A stretch of DNA of 6,353 nt from Bacillota bacterium. GTDB lineage: Bacteria; Bacillota; Clostridia; Peptostreptococcales; Anaerovoracaceae. The stretch is taken from positions 1 to 6,353 of the forward strand of contig JAEXBK010000100.1 of the NCBI GenBank assembly GCA_023394035.1, read 5' to 3'. How positions within the stretch are numbered: the stretch's first letter is position 1; every line of letters begins with the position of its first letter. This document shows positions 1-6,353 of this stretch, piece by piece. Below the pieces are notes generated by a model that was not told the origin of the DNA, ran no database searches, and saw only the letters and a list, made by a program, of their open reading frames with translations. A program made the position numbers and the translations under genes.

Positions 1-1044
1 GCCTATAAGCTCGGCCGAGTGCTCAGATATGAGCTGCTGTAGCAAAATGCCGGCATCAAATACCTCAAAGGACTTTTCCTTTTCCTTTGAGCCGAATACG
101 AGGAAGTATTGGAACAGCTTATCTGAAAGATCCTTAAGCTGGAAGGCCTTCTCCCTGCACGAGGAGATATATTTGAGCTCCTCCTCTTTAGATGAATACT
201 TGCCGCTCTCGATAATATCGAGATACCCGATCAAGGATGTCAGCGGAGTTCTTATGTCGTGCGACATCGCAGTTATGAGCTGTGTGTTTGCATCCCATGC
301 AGCCTTCTCGTTTCTAAGCTTTTCGACGATTGAATCACGCATATTGTCAACGCTTACGGCAAGTCTTCCGATTTCATCGTTTGCCGTCGGCTCAATTTCT
401 CCGGCGAGATCACCTTCGCTGACTATATGAACCTCCTGCGATAAGCGTATCATCCTGCGCATAAGGCGACCGTTGTAGAACAGTACTATCCCTATGAGCA
501 CGGAAACACAAAGAACAAGCTTTATAAAAGCCATGATGTTTTTGAACTGCTCTTCCTTGAAAACATCTATAAAAACATAGTAATCATCGTCAGCAAACCT
601 GATGATCCTGTTTTTGTTGTTGTCGTTGATGCTTGAATCGTCGTAAGTTATTCTTTCGACCTTCTCCGTATTATCAGTGCCATCAACAGCCTCTTCCAAG
701 TTCGTTGCAACTACGGTATTCTTCGAGTCGCCTGTCCATGTTACATCGGCATAAACGCGCAAATTATCCCTTACGTGAATCGTAGTATACGAGTTTCCTT
801 CGAGCCATGCAACGATCGCCTTCGCATTTGTGCCTTCGACGCCGTGTTCCTTTATATACTTTTCAAGATCCTTATACGCCTCTTCGACGCTCGCCCTGTT
901 TGAAGCCTCGTTCGTATAATATTTTTCCGTCATTATCTCTGTAAGCCACGTAAATACTATATATACACAAAACGCCGCGACAAGCGCTATAACAACTACT
1001 ATGGCGAGCTTGATATTCAGAGAAACGAATCTCTTCTTATTCAA
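1..1044 (-). CDS. Membrane sensor histidine kinase, partial (C-terminal ATPase domain lies beyond the window)
   Basis: My own reverse translation gives 348 open codons from a TTG at 1042-1044 to the window edge. In order it shows a first membrane helix (about residues 11-34), an extracytoplasmic segment of about 130 residues, a second helix (about 169-190), a HAMP linker (about 191-243, with NDEIGRL) and a HisKA dimerisation domain with H-box MSHDIRTPLTSLIGYL. His262 in that box is the expected phosphate acceptor. The ATP-binding N, G1 and G2 boxes are off the window. By family knowledge it should autophosphorylate on a signal and pass phosphate to the regulator encoded just upstream, whose gene it overlaps by 8 bases. 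The TTG start is chosen because a good AAAGGA site sits 7 nt upstream, and because the first in-frame ATG (residue 38) would remove the first membrane helix. The ligand cannot be told from sequence. Class is very sure, start fairly sure. Confidence 0.95.
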   Translation of the reverse strand, partial: MNKKRFVSLNIKLAIVVVIALVAAFCVYIVFTWLTEIMTEKYYTNEASNRASVEEAYKDLEKYIKEHGVEGTNAKAIVAWLEGNSYTTIHVRDNLRVYADVTWTGDSKNTVVATNLEEAVDGTDNTEKVERITYDDSSINDNNKNRIIRFADDDYYVFIDVFKEEQFKNIMAFIKLVLCVSVLIGIVLFYNGRLMRRMIRLSQEVHIVSEGDLAGEIEPTANDEIGRLAVSVDNMRDSIVEKLRNEKAAWDANTQLITAMSHDIRTPLTSLIGYLDIIESGKYSSKEEELKYISSCREKAFQLKDLSDKLFQYFLVFGSKEKEKSFEVFDAGILLQQLISEHSAELIG

Positions 1045-1738
1045 CTTTATATCCTTTCCCCCAGATCGTCTTTATCAGCTCAGGGTGGTTTTGGTCCTCC
1101 TCAAGCTTCTTTCTTAAATTGAGGATATGAACCATTACAGTATTGCCGTCGGAAGGCAGATAACTGTCGTTCCAAACGCCTTCGTAGATTTCTTTGTTCC
1201 CTACGATTTCACCGCGATGTTCTACAAAGAATCTGATTATCGCATATTCCTTGTCCGTAAGCGGAATCGGCTTTCCGTCCTTGACTGCACATCTTCTCTT
1301 GCTGTCAAGCCTTACGTTATCCGACAAAGCCGTGACGCTTGGCGCAGGAATAACGCTCTTCTGATACTCCTTATATCTTCTGAGCAGTGATTTCACCTTC
1401 ATCAAAAGCTCCGTCTGAGAAAACGGCTTGACAAGATAATCGTCACCGCCCAAGGTGTAGGCGTCTACCTTGTCCTGCTCCTGCGATTTTGCTGTAAGGA
1501 AAAGCACAGGCACTGTAGATTTCTGCCTGATCATCTCACATGCTTCGATGCCGTTTACCCCCGGCATCATTATATCAAGAATCACGAGATCAATCGTTCT
1601 GTCGGAGTAAACAAGCTCTACCGCCGTTCCTCCGTTTTCTGCCTGAATTACCTGGTATCCTTCGCTTCCAAGCAGTATCGCAACGACCTCTCTGATATCG
1701 GGATCATCATCGACTATCAGAATCTTATTTTGTCCCAT
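1037..1738 (-). CDS. OmpR/PhoB-family response regulator
   Basis: The 233-residue protein has the usual length and layout of an OmpR-family DNA-binding regulator. The N-terminal receiver domain (about residues 4-120) starts with ILIVDDDPD (acidic pocket at Asp10-Asp12). It carries the phosphate acceptor Asp55 in LVILDIMMPG, the switch Thr82 in FLTAK and Lys104 in YLVKPF. The C-terminal winged-helix domain (about 135-233) includes LTDKEYAIIRFF, the helix pair around GNKEIYEGVW and the family-typical ending TIWGKGYKVE. The start is firm: ATG with a GAAAGGA site 6 nt upstream. It sits 18 bases after the MFS gene and overlaps the kinase gene, so it forms a cognate pair with that kinase and is probably co-transcribed with the transporter. 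Phosphorylation should control DNA binding. Its target promoters are not known, but its own operon is a natural candidate (inference). The overall look is close to VanR-type regulators; that resemblance does not show a role in glycopeptide resistance. Confidence 0.97.
   Translation of the reverse strand: MGQNKILIVDDDPDIREVVAILLGSEGYQVIQAENGGTAVELVYSDRTIDLVILDIMMPGVNGIEACEMIRQKSTVPVLFLTAKSQEQDKVDAYTLGGDDYLVKPFSQTELLMKVKSLLRRYKEYQKSVIPAPSVTALSDNVRLDSKRRCAVKDGKPIPLTDKEYAIIRFFVEHRGEIVGNKEIYEGVWNDSYLPSDGNTVMVHILNLRKKLEEDQNHPELIKTIWGKGYKVE
1052..1059 (-). promoter_or_regulatory. Ribosome binding site supporting the TTG start of the histidine kinase
   Basis: On the minus strand the sequence reads GGAAAGGA, then a 7-nt spacer, then TTG. 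It lies inside the last codons of the response regulator gene, so ribosomes finishing the regulator would be close to the kinase start. This site is the main reason to accept a non-ATG start. Confidence 0.7.
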
Positions 1739-1756
1739 TTTAATTCCTTTCTTTTG

Positions 1757-2968
1757 TTAACGAGGCTCATCATCTTTGCTTGCGGCTTCCGCCTCCGCTT
1801 TGTCAACGAAGAAAAGCACTATCAGCGCACCCGCAAGTGTGACCGCAGTTCCTGTTACCGTAAGAACAAACGGCGATGATTTATCAAGGATGAAGCCTCC
1901 TATTATACTTGCAAATATGGCAGAGCCCGTTGTCGATGTCGTAAAGAGCGTCTGTCCCTTTACCGCCTCACCTTTATCCATAGTGTCGCTTATGAAGCGT
2001 ACTATTGCAGGAAGAAAAAGTGCAAAGGAAAAAGGCTGTAGGGCTTGAGCCGCAAGCAGCATCGTCACATTACGTGCAGCTGCACATGCTCCGAGCCATG
2101 CCACAAAGGCAAATGAAGAAAATTTCAGCATCGAAGCACATGTGAAGCGCTTCCTGAGTCTGTCAAATATGACCATCGTCGGGATTTCAACGAATGCAAG
2201 CAGCGAATATATCCTGCCCGTATCGCCGCTTCCGCCGCCGACCGCCATAGTTATCTGTGCAAGATAGTTGTTAAGCACAGCATTACCGAAAAATATCCCG
2301 GTCACGCCTACGCTCATTACGAGAAACATCTTATGCCGCCTGACAAAATCAGCGAGGCGTATTTCCTTCGCCTCGTCGCGCCGTCTTGCTTCGGCAGGCT
2401 TCGTGTATCGTTTGTTTGCCGATTCGGTATTTACTATTATAACAAAAAACGCTGCAACAGTCACGAGCCCCGAAATCGGTATCACAGGCGAGCCGAACCT
2501 TTCGACAAGCGTTCCGAGAAAGAGCATCAGCATCGCATATGTTCCGGAGCCTACGGCTCTGCAGGCACCGAAGTTTATGTTTGCCCCCGTCTCCTCGAGG
2601 TTTGTAATTATCGAGTTGCAGAACGGCTGCAGTACATGTAGCAGAGTGAATGTCGCAACAAATGCCGATGCAAGAATAAGGCTTTTGCTCTTTATTATTA
2701 AAAGCGCCGCTATGAATAGCATCATCAGCACTGCACCGCATTTCATTATAGTATATGAAGAAATGCGTTTTGAGCGATCTGCCGTATCCGCAAGAATCGG
2801 CTGTAGCATCACCGCAAGCACATTACAGAGCGCGAGCATAATTCCTATCTGCGTATTCGAAAAGCCTCTTCCGAGAAGAAATACTGATGAAAAGCTTCCG
2901 ATTACGCCGTATATCATCCAGTATGAGCCGTGCACACCTGCATAATGCAGATTCAGTTTTCTATCCAT
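1757..2968 (-). CDS. MFS transporter, 12 membrane helices, MFS_1-like/LacY-HcaT-type
   Basis: The 403-residue protein is hydrophobic throughout, with about twelve predicted helices in two halves of six, split by a charged cytoplasmic loop at about residues 181-213 (KRYTKPAEARRRDEAKE). Family marks I recognise are GFSNTQIGIMLA before helix 2, the loop 2-3 sequence ADTADRSKR (a degenerate MFS motif A without its usual glycines), GACRAVGSGTYA at the start of helix 5, and GQTLFTTSTTGSAIFASIIGG in the last third. These fit the MFS_1-like group that holds LacY, NupG and HcaT relatives. It probably moves a small solute with proton coupling; direction and substrate cannot be told. Its ATG overlaps the HAD stop codon by one base (TGATG). 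The nearest AAGGA is about 13 nt upstream, rather far, so translation is probably coupled to the HAD gene. The tail (residues 389-403) is highly charged and cytosolic. Drug efflux is an alternative role. Confidence 0.92.
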   Translation of the reverse strand: MDRKLNLHYAGVHGSYWMIYGVIGSFSSVFLLGRGFSNTQIGIMLALCNVLAVMLQPILADTADRSKRISSYTIMKCGAVLMMLFIAALLIIKSKSLILASAFVATFTLLHVLQPFCNSIITNLEETGANINFGACRAVGSGTYAMLMLFLGTLVERFGSPVIPISGLVTVAAFFVIIVNTESANKRYTKPAEARRRDEAKEIRLADFVRRHKMFLVMSVGVTGIFFGNAVLNNYLAQITMAVGGGSGDTGRIYSLLAFVEIPTMVIFDRLRKRFTCASMLKFSSFAFVAWLGACAAARNVTMLLAAQALQPFSFALFLPAIVRFISDTMDKGEAVKGQTLFTTSTTGSAIFASIIGGFILDKSSPFVLTVTGTAVTLAGALIVLFFVDKAEAEAASKDDEPR

Positions 2969-3639
2969 CAGCTTATGTAATTCCTTATGCGTTCATATAG
3001 CATTTCAAGGCTTTCACCTTCCGGCGAATATATATCGGCAAGCCTCTCAAGATCCTCCTGGTCAGCTGCGCTTGTTTTGTCGTAAACGCCTACGGTCTTG
3101 ATGCCGAGTGCGTTTCCGGTTTTGAGTGAATAGAGTCCGTCCTCGAACAGCCATGTGTCCTCAGGCTGAGTGTTGAGCTCCTTCATTGCAGCGAGGAAAA
3201 GGTCAGGCTCGGCCTTCGATTTTCCGATTTCGGTGCAGGGAAATATTCTGCGGAAGAATTTTGCAATACCGAGGCGTTCGAGTGCAGTCTCGACAAGCGC
3301 TCTGTCTGTCGATGTGCCTATGACCATCGGTATTCCATCGGCTTCCAAAAGCTCAAGAAGCTCGAACGCACCGTCCTTAAGCTTCGCTTCCGTCTTGTAG
3401 AAGTTCATCATTATTCCGTTCATGCCGGAAACGACCTCTTCTCTCTTCTCATTAAGTCCGAAATTTTCTATTATATAATCCGCCGCATCTCCTATGGTAA
3501 GTGCAAAAAGCCTGTTTCCGAGCTCCTCGTCCGCGGTCAGACCGATACTCTCAAGATACCTGAGAGAAACCTTGTTCCACGCCTCCATCGAGTCTATAAG
3601 CGTACCGTCAATGTCGAAAATTACTCCTTTTATTATCAT
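2968..3639 (-). CDS. HAD-superfamily phosphatase / beta-phosphoglucomutase-like hydrolase
   Basis: The 223-residue product is a subfamily I HAD enzyme. Motif I is FDIDGTLID near the N terminus (nucleophile Asp9, acid/base Asp11), followed by an alpha-helical cap (about residues 16-90). Motif II is VIGTSTD (Thr109), motif III is the lysine in GKSKAEPDLFLAA (about Lys142, where relatives often have GKPAPD), and motif IV is LFEDGLYSLKTG (Glu166, Asp167) for magnesium. The family removes phosphate from, or isomerises, small phosphorylated metabolites; the substrate is not predictable. The start is the ATG beginning MIIKGVIFDIDG, with GAGGG 7 nt upstream. A longer version from 3732 would add 31 residues translated from the promoter and the A/C-rich leader, so I reject it. 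It is the first gene of the minus-strand operon and overlaps the MFS gene by one base, which suggests linked function, perhaps handling a phosphorylated form of the transported solute (inference). Confidence 0.93.
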   Translation of the reverse strand: MIIKGVIFDIDGTLIDSMEAWNKVSLRYLESIGLTADEELGNRLFALTIGDAADYIIENFGLNEKREEVVSGMNGIMMNFYKTEAKLKDGAFELLELLEADGIPMVIGTSTDRALVETALERLGIAKFFRRIFPCTEIGKSKAEPDLFLAAMKELNTQPEDTWLFEDGLYSLKTGNALGIKTVGVYDKTSAADQEDLERLADIYSPEGESLEMLYERIRNYIS

Positions 3640-3646
3640 ATAATAT

Positions 3647-3651
3647 CCCTC
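3647..3651 (-). promoter_or_regulatory. Ribosome binding site deciding the start of the HAD gene
   Basis: GAGGG on the minus strand stands 7 nt before the ATG at 3637-3639. No comparable site precedes the in-frame upstream start at 3732, so this fixes the shorter 223-residue protein. Confidence 0.75.
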
Positions 3652-3652
3652 A

Positions 3653-3679
3653 TTTTGTGTGTGTTTTTTGTGTGTTTTG
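3653..3679. repeat. G/T-only low-complexity tract (A/C-only in the HAD leader RNA)
   Basis: Every plus-strand base from 3653 to 3679 is G or T: T runs of four, six and four separated by GTGTGTG and GTGTG. On the minus strand, the direction in which it would be transcribed, it becomes A runs broken by CACAC units. It fills almost the whole predicted untranslated leader between the likely transcription start (about 3680) and the HAD ribosome binding site. An A/C-only RNA cannot fold on itself, so the leader should be open to ribosomes. A tract of short dinucleotide runs and homopolymers could also change length by slippage. Confidence 0.8.
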
Positions 3680-3686
3680 CCACTAT

Positions 3687-3715
3687 ACTTTACCATGACC
3701 GCCAAAATATGTCCA
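3687..3715 (-). promoter_or_regulatory. Predicted sigma-A-type promoter of the HAD-MFS-two-component operon
   Basis: On the minus strand a -35 element TGGACA (3710-3715, five of six matching TTGACA) is followed by a 17-base spacer and a -10 element TAAAGT (3687-3692, four of six matching TATAAT). TGG directly before the -10 supplies an extended -10 TG. Transcription would start near 3680, giving a leader of about 41 nt. No other equally good pair was seen upstream of the HAD gene. Read by eye, not tested. Confidence 0.5.
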
Positions 3716-3742
3716 TGATTATAATTCCCCATTCACCTCTTG

Positions 3743-3751
3743 TGATATAAT
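3743..3751 (+). promoter_or_regulatory. Predicted extended -10 promoter of sbcDC
   Basis: TGATATAAT is a perfect TGnTATAAT extended -10 element. It would start transcription near 3758, about 21 nt before the sbcD ATG. No convincing -35 hexamer lies 16-18 bases upstream (around 3722-3728), which is acceptable for extended -10 promoters. Only about 27 bases separate it from the -35 box of the opposing HAD promoter, so the two divergent promoters are close enough to influence each other. No LexA-like palindrome was seen. Confidence 0.6.
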
Positions 3752-3769
3752 AAAGCCAAAACATTGAGC

Positions 3770-3774
3770 GGAGG
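3770..3774 (+). promoter_or_regulatory. Ribosome binding site deciding the sbcD start
   Basis: GGAGG lies 4 nt before the ATG at 3779. The spacer is short but the match is strong. The in-frame TTG at 3764 lies upstream of this site and has no site of its own, so the ATG is preferred. Confidence 0.7.
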
Positions 3775-3778
3775 CGCC

Positions 3779-4930
3779 ATGAAGATCATACATATTTCCG
3801 ACCTGCATCTCGGCAAGCGTGTAAATGAGTTTTCCATGCTTGAGGATCAGGCTCATATTCTTAATTCCATATTATCTGTTATCAAGGACGAAGAGCCTGA
3901 GGTTCTTGTAATAGCAGGCGATGTCTATGATAAACAGATTCCGCCCGCAGATGCGATAGAGCTTTTCGATGCTTTTCTGTATTCCCTTTTCGAGCTTGGA
4001 ATTCATGTATTTATCATAAGCGGAAATCATGATTCAGCCGAAAGACTGAGCTTCGCCTCAAGACTGATAAGCGGAAGCGGGATATTTATATCACCTACAT
4101 ATGACGGAAGCATTGAGCGGATAACACTAAATGACGAGCTCGGTCCCGTTGACTTTTATATGCTGCCCTTCCTCAAGCCCGTGCATGTCCGCCGCTTCTA
4201 TCCGGAGAAGGAGATCACAAGCTATACGGATGCACTCAGTACCGTTGTAGGCAGCCTTAGTCTTGATGCCGACTCCTCACGTCGATCCGTACTTATAACA
4301 CATCAATTCGTAACAGGCGCACAGCGCTCAGACTCGGAAGAAATTTCCGTAGGCGGCACGGACAATGTCGACGGACGTATTTTTGATGCTTTTGATTATG
4401 TCGCTCTCGGTCATATACATATGCCTCAGCAGCTTACGCCCCGCATGAGATATTGCGGCACACCCCTAAAATACTCTTTCTCGGAGGCATCTCACGAGAA
4501 GTCCGTCACGATTGCGGAAATAGGTGCCAGAGCAGGGGCTCATGCCGAATTATCAATCAGAACCGTACCTCTTGTTCCGCTACACGACATGCGCGAGATC
4601 AAAGGCAGCTACGATGAGCTTACCCTCAAGGCAAATTACGAGAATACCGACCTTCAGGATTATCTGCATATAACGCTTACCGACGAAGAGGATGTCTTTG
4701 ATGCCGTAAGGAAGTTAAAGCTCATATACCCGAATCTGATGAAGCTCGATTACGATAACACGCGGACTCGGGCAGGCATTTCACCTGCTTCGGCTAATGC
4801 TCCGGAAAGACGCACGCCTCTTGAGCTTTTTGCCGACTTCTACGAGGAACGAAACGGCAAACCTATGTCGGATTTTCAAAAAGAACGAACGGAATCTATA
4901 ATCGGAAAAATTTCGGAGGAAACAATATGA
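3779..4930 (+). CDS. sbcD: SbcD, nuclease subunit of the SbcCD (Mre11-Rad50-type) complex
   Basis: The 383-residue protein, close to the usual length of about 400, is a calcineurin-like metallophosphoesterase with all metal and catalytic motifs in order: ISDLHLGK (Asp8, His10), IAGDVYD (Asp48), ISGNHDS (Asn83, His84, Asp85), LITHQF (His175) and ALGHIHMPQ (His212, His214). A capping/C-terminal SbcD domain follows (about residues 225-330), with CGTPLKYSFSE linking the two. By family knowledge SbcD binds two manganese ions and, powered by SbcC, cuts DNA hairpins and palindromes and trims blocked double-strand ends in the cytoplasm. The stop overlaps the sbcC start (ATGA), so the subunits are translated together. 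The start is the ATG giving MKIIHISDLHLGK, matching where family members begin. It is the first gene of its transcript, read away from the HAD operon. Confidence 0.97.
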   Translation: MKIIHISDLHLGKRVNEFSMLEDQAHILNSILSVIKDEEPEVLVIAGDVYDKQIPPADAIELFDAFLYSLFELGIHVFIISGNHDSAERLSFASRLISGSGIFISPTYDGSIERITLNDELGPVDFYMLPFLKPVHVRRFYPEKEITSYTDALSTVVGSLSLDADSSRRSVLITHQFVTGAQRSDSEEISVGGTDNVDGRIFDAFDYVALGHIHMPQQLTPRMRYCGTPLKYSFSEASHEKSVTIAEIGARAGAHAELSIRTVPLVPLHDMREIKGSYDELTLKANYENTDLQDYLHITLTDEEDVFDAVRKLKLIYPNLMKLDYDNTRTRAGISPASANAPERRTPLELFADFYEERNGKPMSDFQKERTESIIGKISEETI

Positions 4931-6353
4931 GACCGCTTATGCTTACCGTGTCCGCATTCGGACCCTATCCCGGAGAAACGACGCTCGATATGGACAGTCT
5001 CGGCAGCTCCGGTCTTTATTTGATAAGCGGTGATACGGGTGCAGGGAAAACATCCATATTTGATGCCATAACATTTGCCCTTTACGGTTCTGCAAGCGGC
5101 TCGAACAGAGAACCTAAAATGCTCAGATCTACTTATGCGGCAGCCGATACGCCGACCTTTGTTGAGCTCAAATTCCTTTATGCGGAACGCGTATATACAA
5201 TAAGAAGAAATCCCGAGTACGAAAGACCTGCAAAGCGCGGAGGCGGCATGACTAAGGAAGGTGCTTCTGCCGACCTTTTTCTGCCTGACGGCAATATAGT
5301 TACGGGAGTTTCTCAGGTTGACGCAAAGCTTCGTGAGATAATAGGGCTCGACAAAGCTCAGTTTTCCCAAATTGCAATGATAGCTCAGGGTGATTTCCTG
5401 AAGCTGCTGCTTGCCGACACTAAGGACAGACAGAAGATATTCCGCGATTTGTTCGGGACATCTATATTCATGCGCCTTGAACAGGAGCTCAAAAGCGAAG
5501 CGTCAAGACTCCAAAAGCTCTGCAACGAATCATATGCGAGTATAAAACAGTTTGAGCGCGGAATAGAGCTTTCCGGAGATGATGCCCTCTTTCCGCTTCT
5601 CAGAAGTGCCAAACTCGGCGAGCTTCCTGCTACAAATGATGTCATTGCGCAGCTCAAATCAATGATTGAAAAGGATCAGGTGAGCAAATCAAAAATAGAA
5701 AAAGACGCGGCGGAAATCGAAGCCGCTTTTAACGAAAAAAATGTTTTGATAGGCAAGGCTGAAAAGGTAAACGGGCTTCTTGAAGCACTAAGCCTCAAAC
5801 GCGAAGCGAGAAAGCTCAGTGAAGAAGAGGTTATACGGGCTGCCGACGCCCTTGCCTCGGAAAAATCAAAGCTTCCGGCTTACGAAAAGCTCGCTTCCGA
5901 TATATTGTCGCTGACAAAGGAGCTTACAGAATACGATGTACTTGCGGATAAAAACGCTGCACTCGCAGCGACCGAATCATCCGCTCAAAAAAGTAAAAAT
6001 GCGCTTACATTGAATATGGCAAAGCTAAAAGACCTTTCCGGCGAGATAGCTGCACTTGAAGGTGAGCTTTTGATGCTCGAAAATGCGGGTGCAAAGCGCG
6101 AAGCCATAAATGCCGAAATCAAGGCTGCCGAAGCTCGGATTGCTTCGGCTAACGCCGTAACGGATGAGTTTAAGCTTTACGAAAGTCTTCTTTCCAATTA
6201 CGAAAACGCAAAGCTACAGTATTCGGAAGCATACGAAAAGAGCGTCAGTACACGCTCCGTTTACTCTGCCATGAACAAAGCCTTTCTCGATGAGCAGGCG
6301 GGCATACTTGCTTCGACACTTGTATCAGGTGAACCTTGTCCCGTATGCGGATC
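4927..6353 (+). CDS. sbcC: SbcC, Rad50-like ATPase subunit of SbcCD, partial (C-terminal half lies beyond the window)
   Basis: There are 475 codons before the window ends. The N terminus MRPLMLTVSAFGPYPGET is the usual SbcC opening, followed by the Walker A loop SGDTGAGKTSIFDAI (Lys41) and the Q-loop region SQIAMIAQGDFLKLLLA (about Gln154). RQKIFRDLFGT leads into a long charged, Lys/Glu/Ala-rich coiled coil (about residues 180-465). The last codons encode EPCPVCG: a CxxC zinc hook (Cys471, Cys474) where two SbcC arms join through zinc. The hook normally sits mid-protein, so the full protein should be roughly 950-1000 residues, with signature, Walker B and D-loop beyond the window (inference). 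SbcC binds and hydrolyses ATP to control SbcD's nuclease. The start is firm: ATG overlapping the sbcD stop by 4 bases, with GGAGGA (4915-4920) 6 nt upstream. Confidence 0.97.
   Translation, partial: MRPLMLTVSAFGPYPGETTLDMDSLGSSGLYLISGDTGAGKTSIFDAITFALYGSASGSNREPKMLRSTYAAADTPTFVELKFLYAERVYTIRRNPEYERPAKRGGGMTKEGASADLFLPDGNIVTGVSQVDAKLREIIGLDKAQFSQIAMIAQGDFLKLLLADTKDRQKIFRDLFGTSIFMRLEQELKSEASRLQKLCNESYASIKQFERGIELSGDDALFPLLRSAKLGELPATNDVIAQLKSMIEKDQVSKSKIEKDAAEIEAAFNEKNVLIGKAEKVNGLLEALSLKREARKLSEEEVIRAADALASEKSKLPAYEKLASDILSLTKELTEYDVLADKNAALAATESSAQKSKNALTLNMAKLKDLSGEIAALEGELLMLENAGAKREAINAEIKAAEARIASANAVTDEFKLYESLLSNYENAKLQYSEAYEKSVSTRSVYSAMNKAFLDEQAGILASTLVSGEPCPVCG

Noticed and set aside
29..430. 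133-codon plus-strand frame opposite the histidine kinase
   Set aside because: It is antisense to the HAMP/HisKA coding region, resembles no known protein and is Ser-rich, as expected for a mirror of a real gene.
1782..1792. Small hairpin GCGG-CTT-CCGC near the 3' end of the MFS gene as a terminator
   Set aside because: The stem is only 4 bp, there is no T run after it in either direction, and it lies inside the MFS coding sequence.
2268..2945. 225-codon plus-strand frame opposite the MFS gene
   Set aside because: It lies entirely antisense to a well-supported 12-helix transporter, with no ribosome binding site or recognisable domain.
3718..3725. ATTATAAT palindrome as an extra -10 element on either strand
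   Set aside because: No -35 element at a workable distance and no correctly spaced TG extension; the elements at 3687-3715 and 3743-3751 are better.
3640..3732. Longer HAD protein starting at 3732 (31 extra residues)
   Set aside because: The extension would be translated from the predicted promoter and the A/C-only leader, has no ribosome binding site, and HAD proteins of this type begin a few residues before the DxD motif.
3764..3778. TTG start of sbcD five codons upstream
   Set aside because: No ribosome binding site precedes it. The strong GGAGG lies between it and the ATG, and SbcD proteins typically begin MKIIHxSDxHLG.
4876..5370. 164-codon minus-strand frame opposite sbcD/sbcC
   Set aside because: It is antisense to the sbcD-sbcC junction and the Walker A region, which are clearly coding on the plus strand.

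Overview
This window looks like chromosomal DNA of a Firmicute, most likely an anaerobic Clostridia member (Lachnospiraceae or a neighbouring family). That is inferred from the strong GGAGG/AAAGGA-type ribosome binding sites, mid-range base composition judged by eye, free use of ATA and AGA/AGG codons, a TTG start, and the style of the histidine kinase and SbcCD proteins. No rRNA, tRNA, CRISPR array, insertion sequence or phage gene was seen. The window is almost fully coding. The only gap of note is a strand switch of about 140 bases (3640-3778).

Left part, minus strand, read right to left from about 3680: a HAD-family phosphatase/phosphomutase-like enzyme (2968-3639), a 12-helix MFS transporter (1757-2968), an OmpR-type response regulator (1037-1738) and a membrane sensor histidine kinase (1-1044, cut by the window edge before its ATPase domain). 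The junctions are a 1-base TGATG overlap, an 18-base gap and an 8-base overlap, so the four genes are probably one operon. A plausible promoter with an extended -10 element lies at 3687-3715. It would give a leader of about 40 nt made almost entirely of A and C.

Right part, plus strand: sbcD (3779-4930) and sbcC (4927-6353, cut by the window edge exactly at its zinc-hook cysteines), joined by an ATGA overlap. Together they encode the bacterial Mre11-Rad50-type nuclease that opens DNA hairpins and processes double-strand ends. A near-perfect extended -10 element (TGATATAAT, 3743-3751) probably drives them.

No clear new system is visible. The points most worth a second look are the linkage of transporter, HAD enzyme and two-component system, and the compact divergent control region with its A/C-only leader and a possible 5-codon upstream reading frame.
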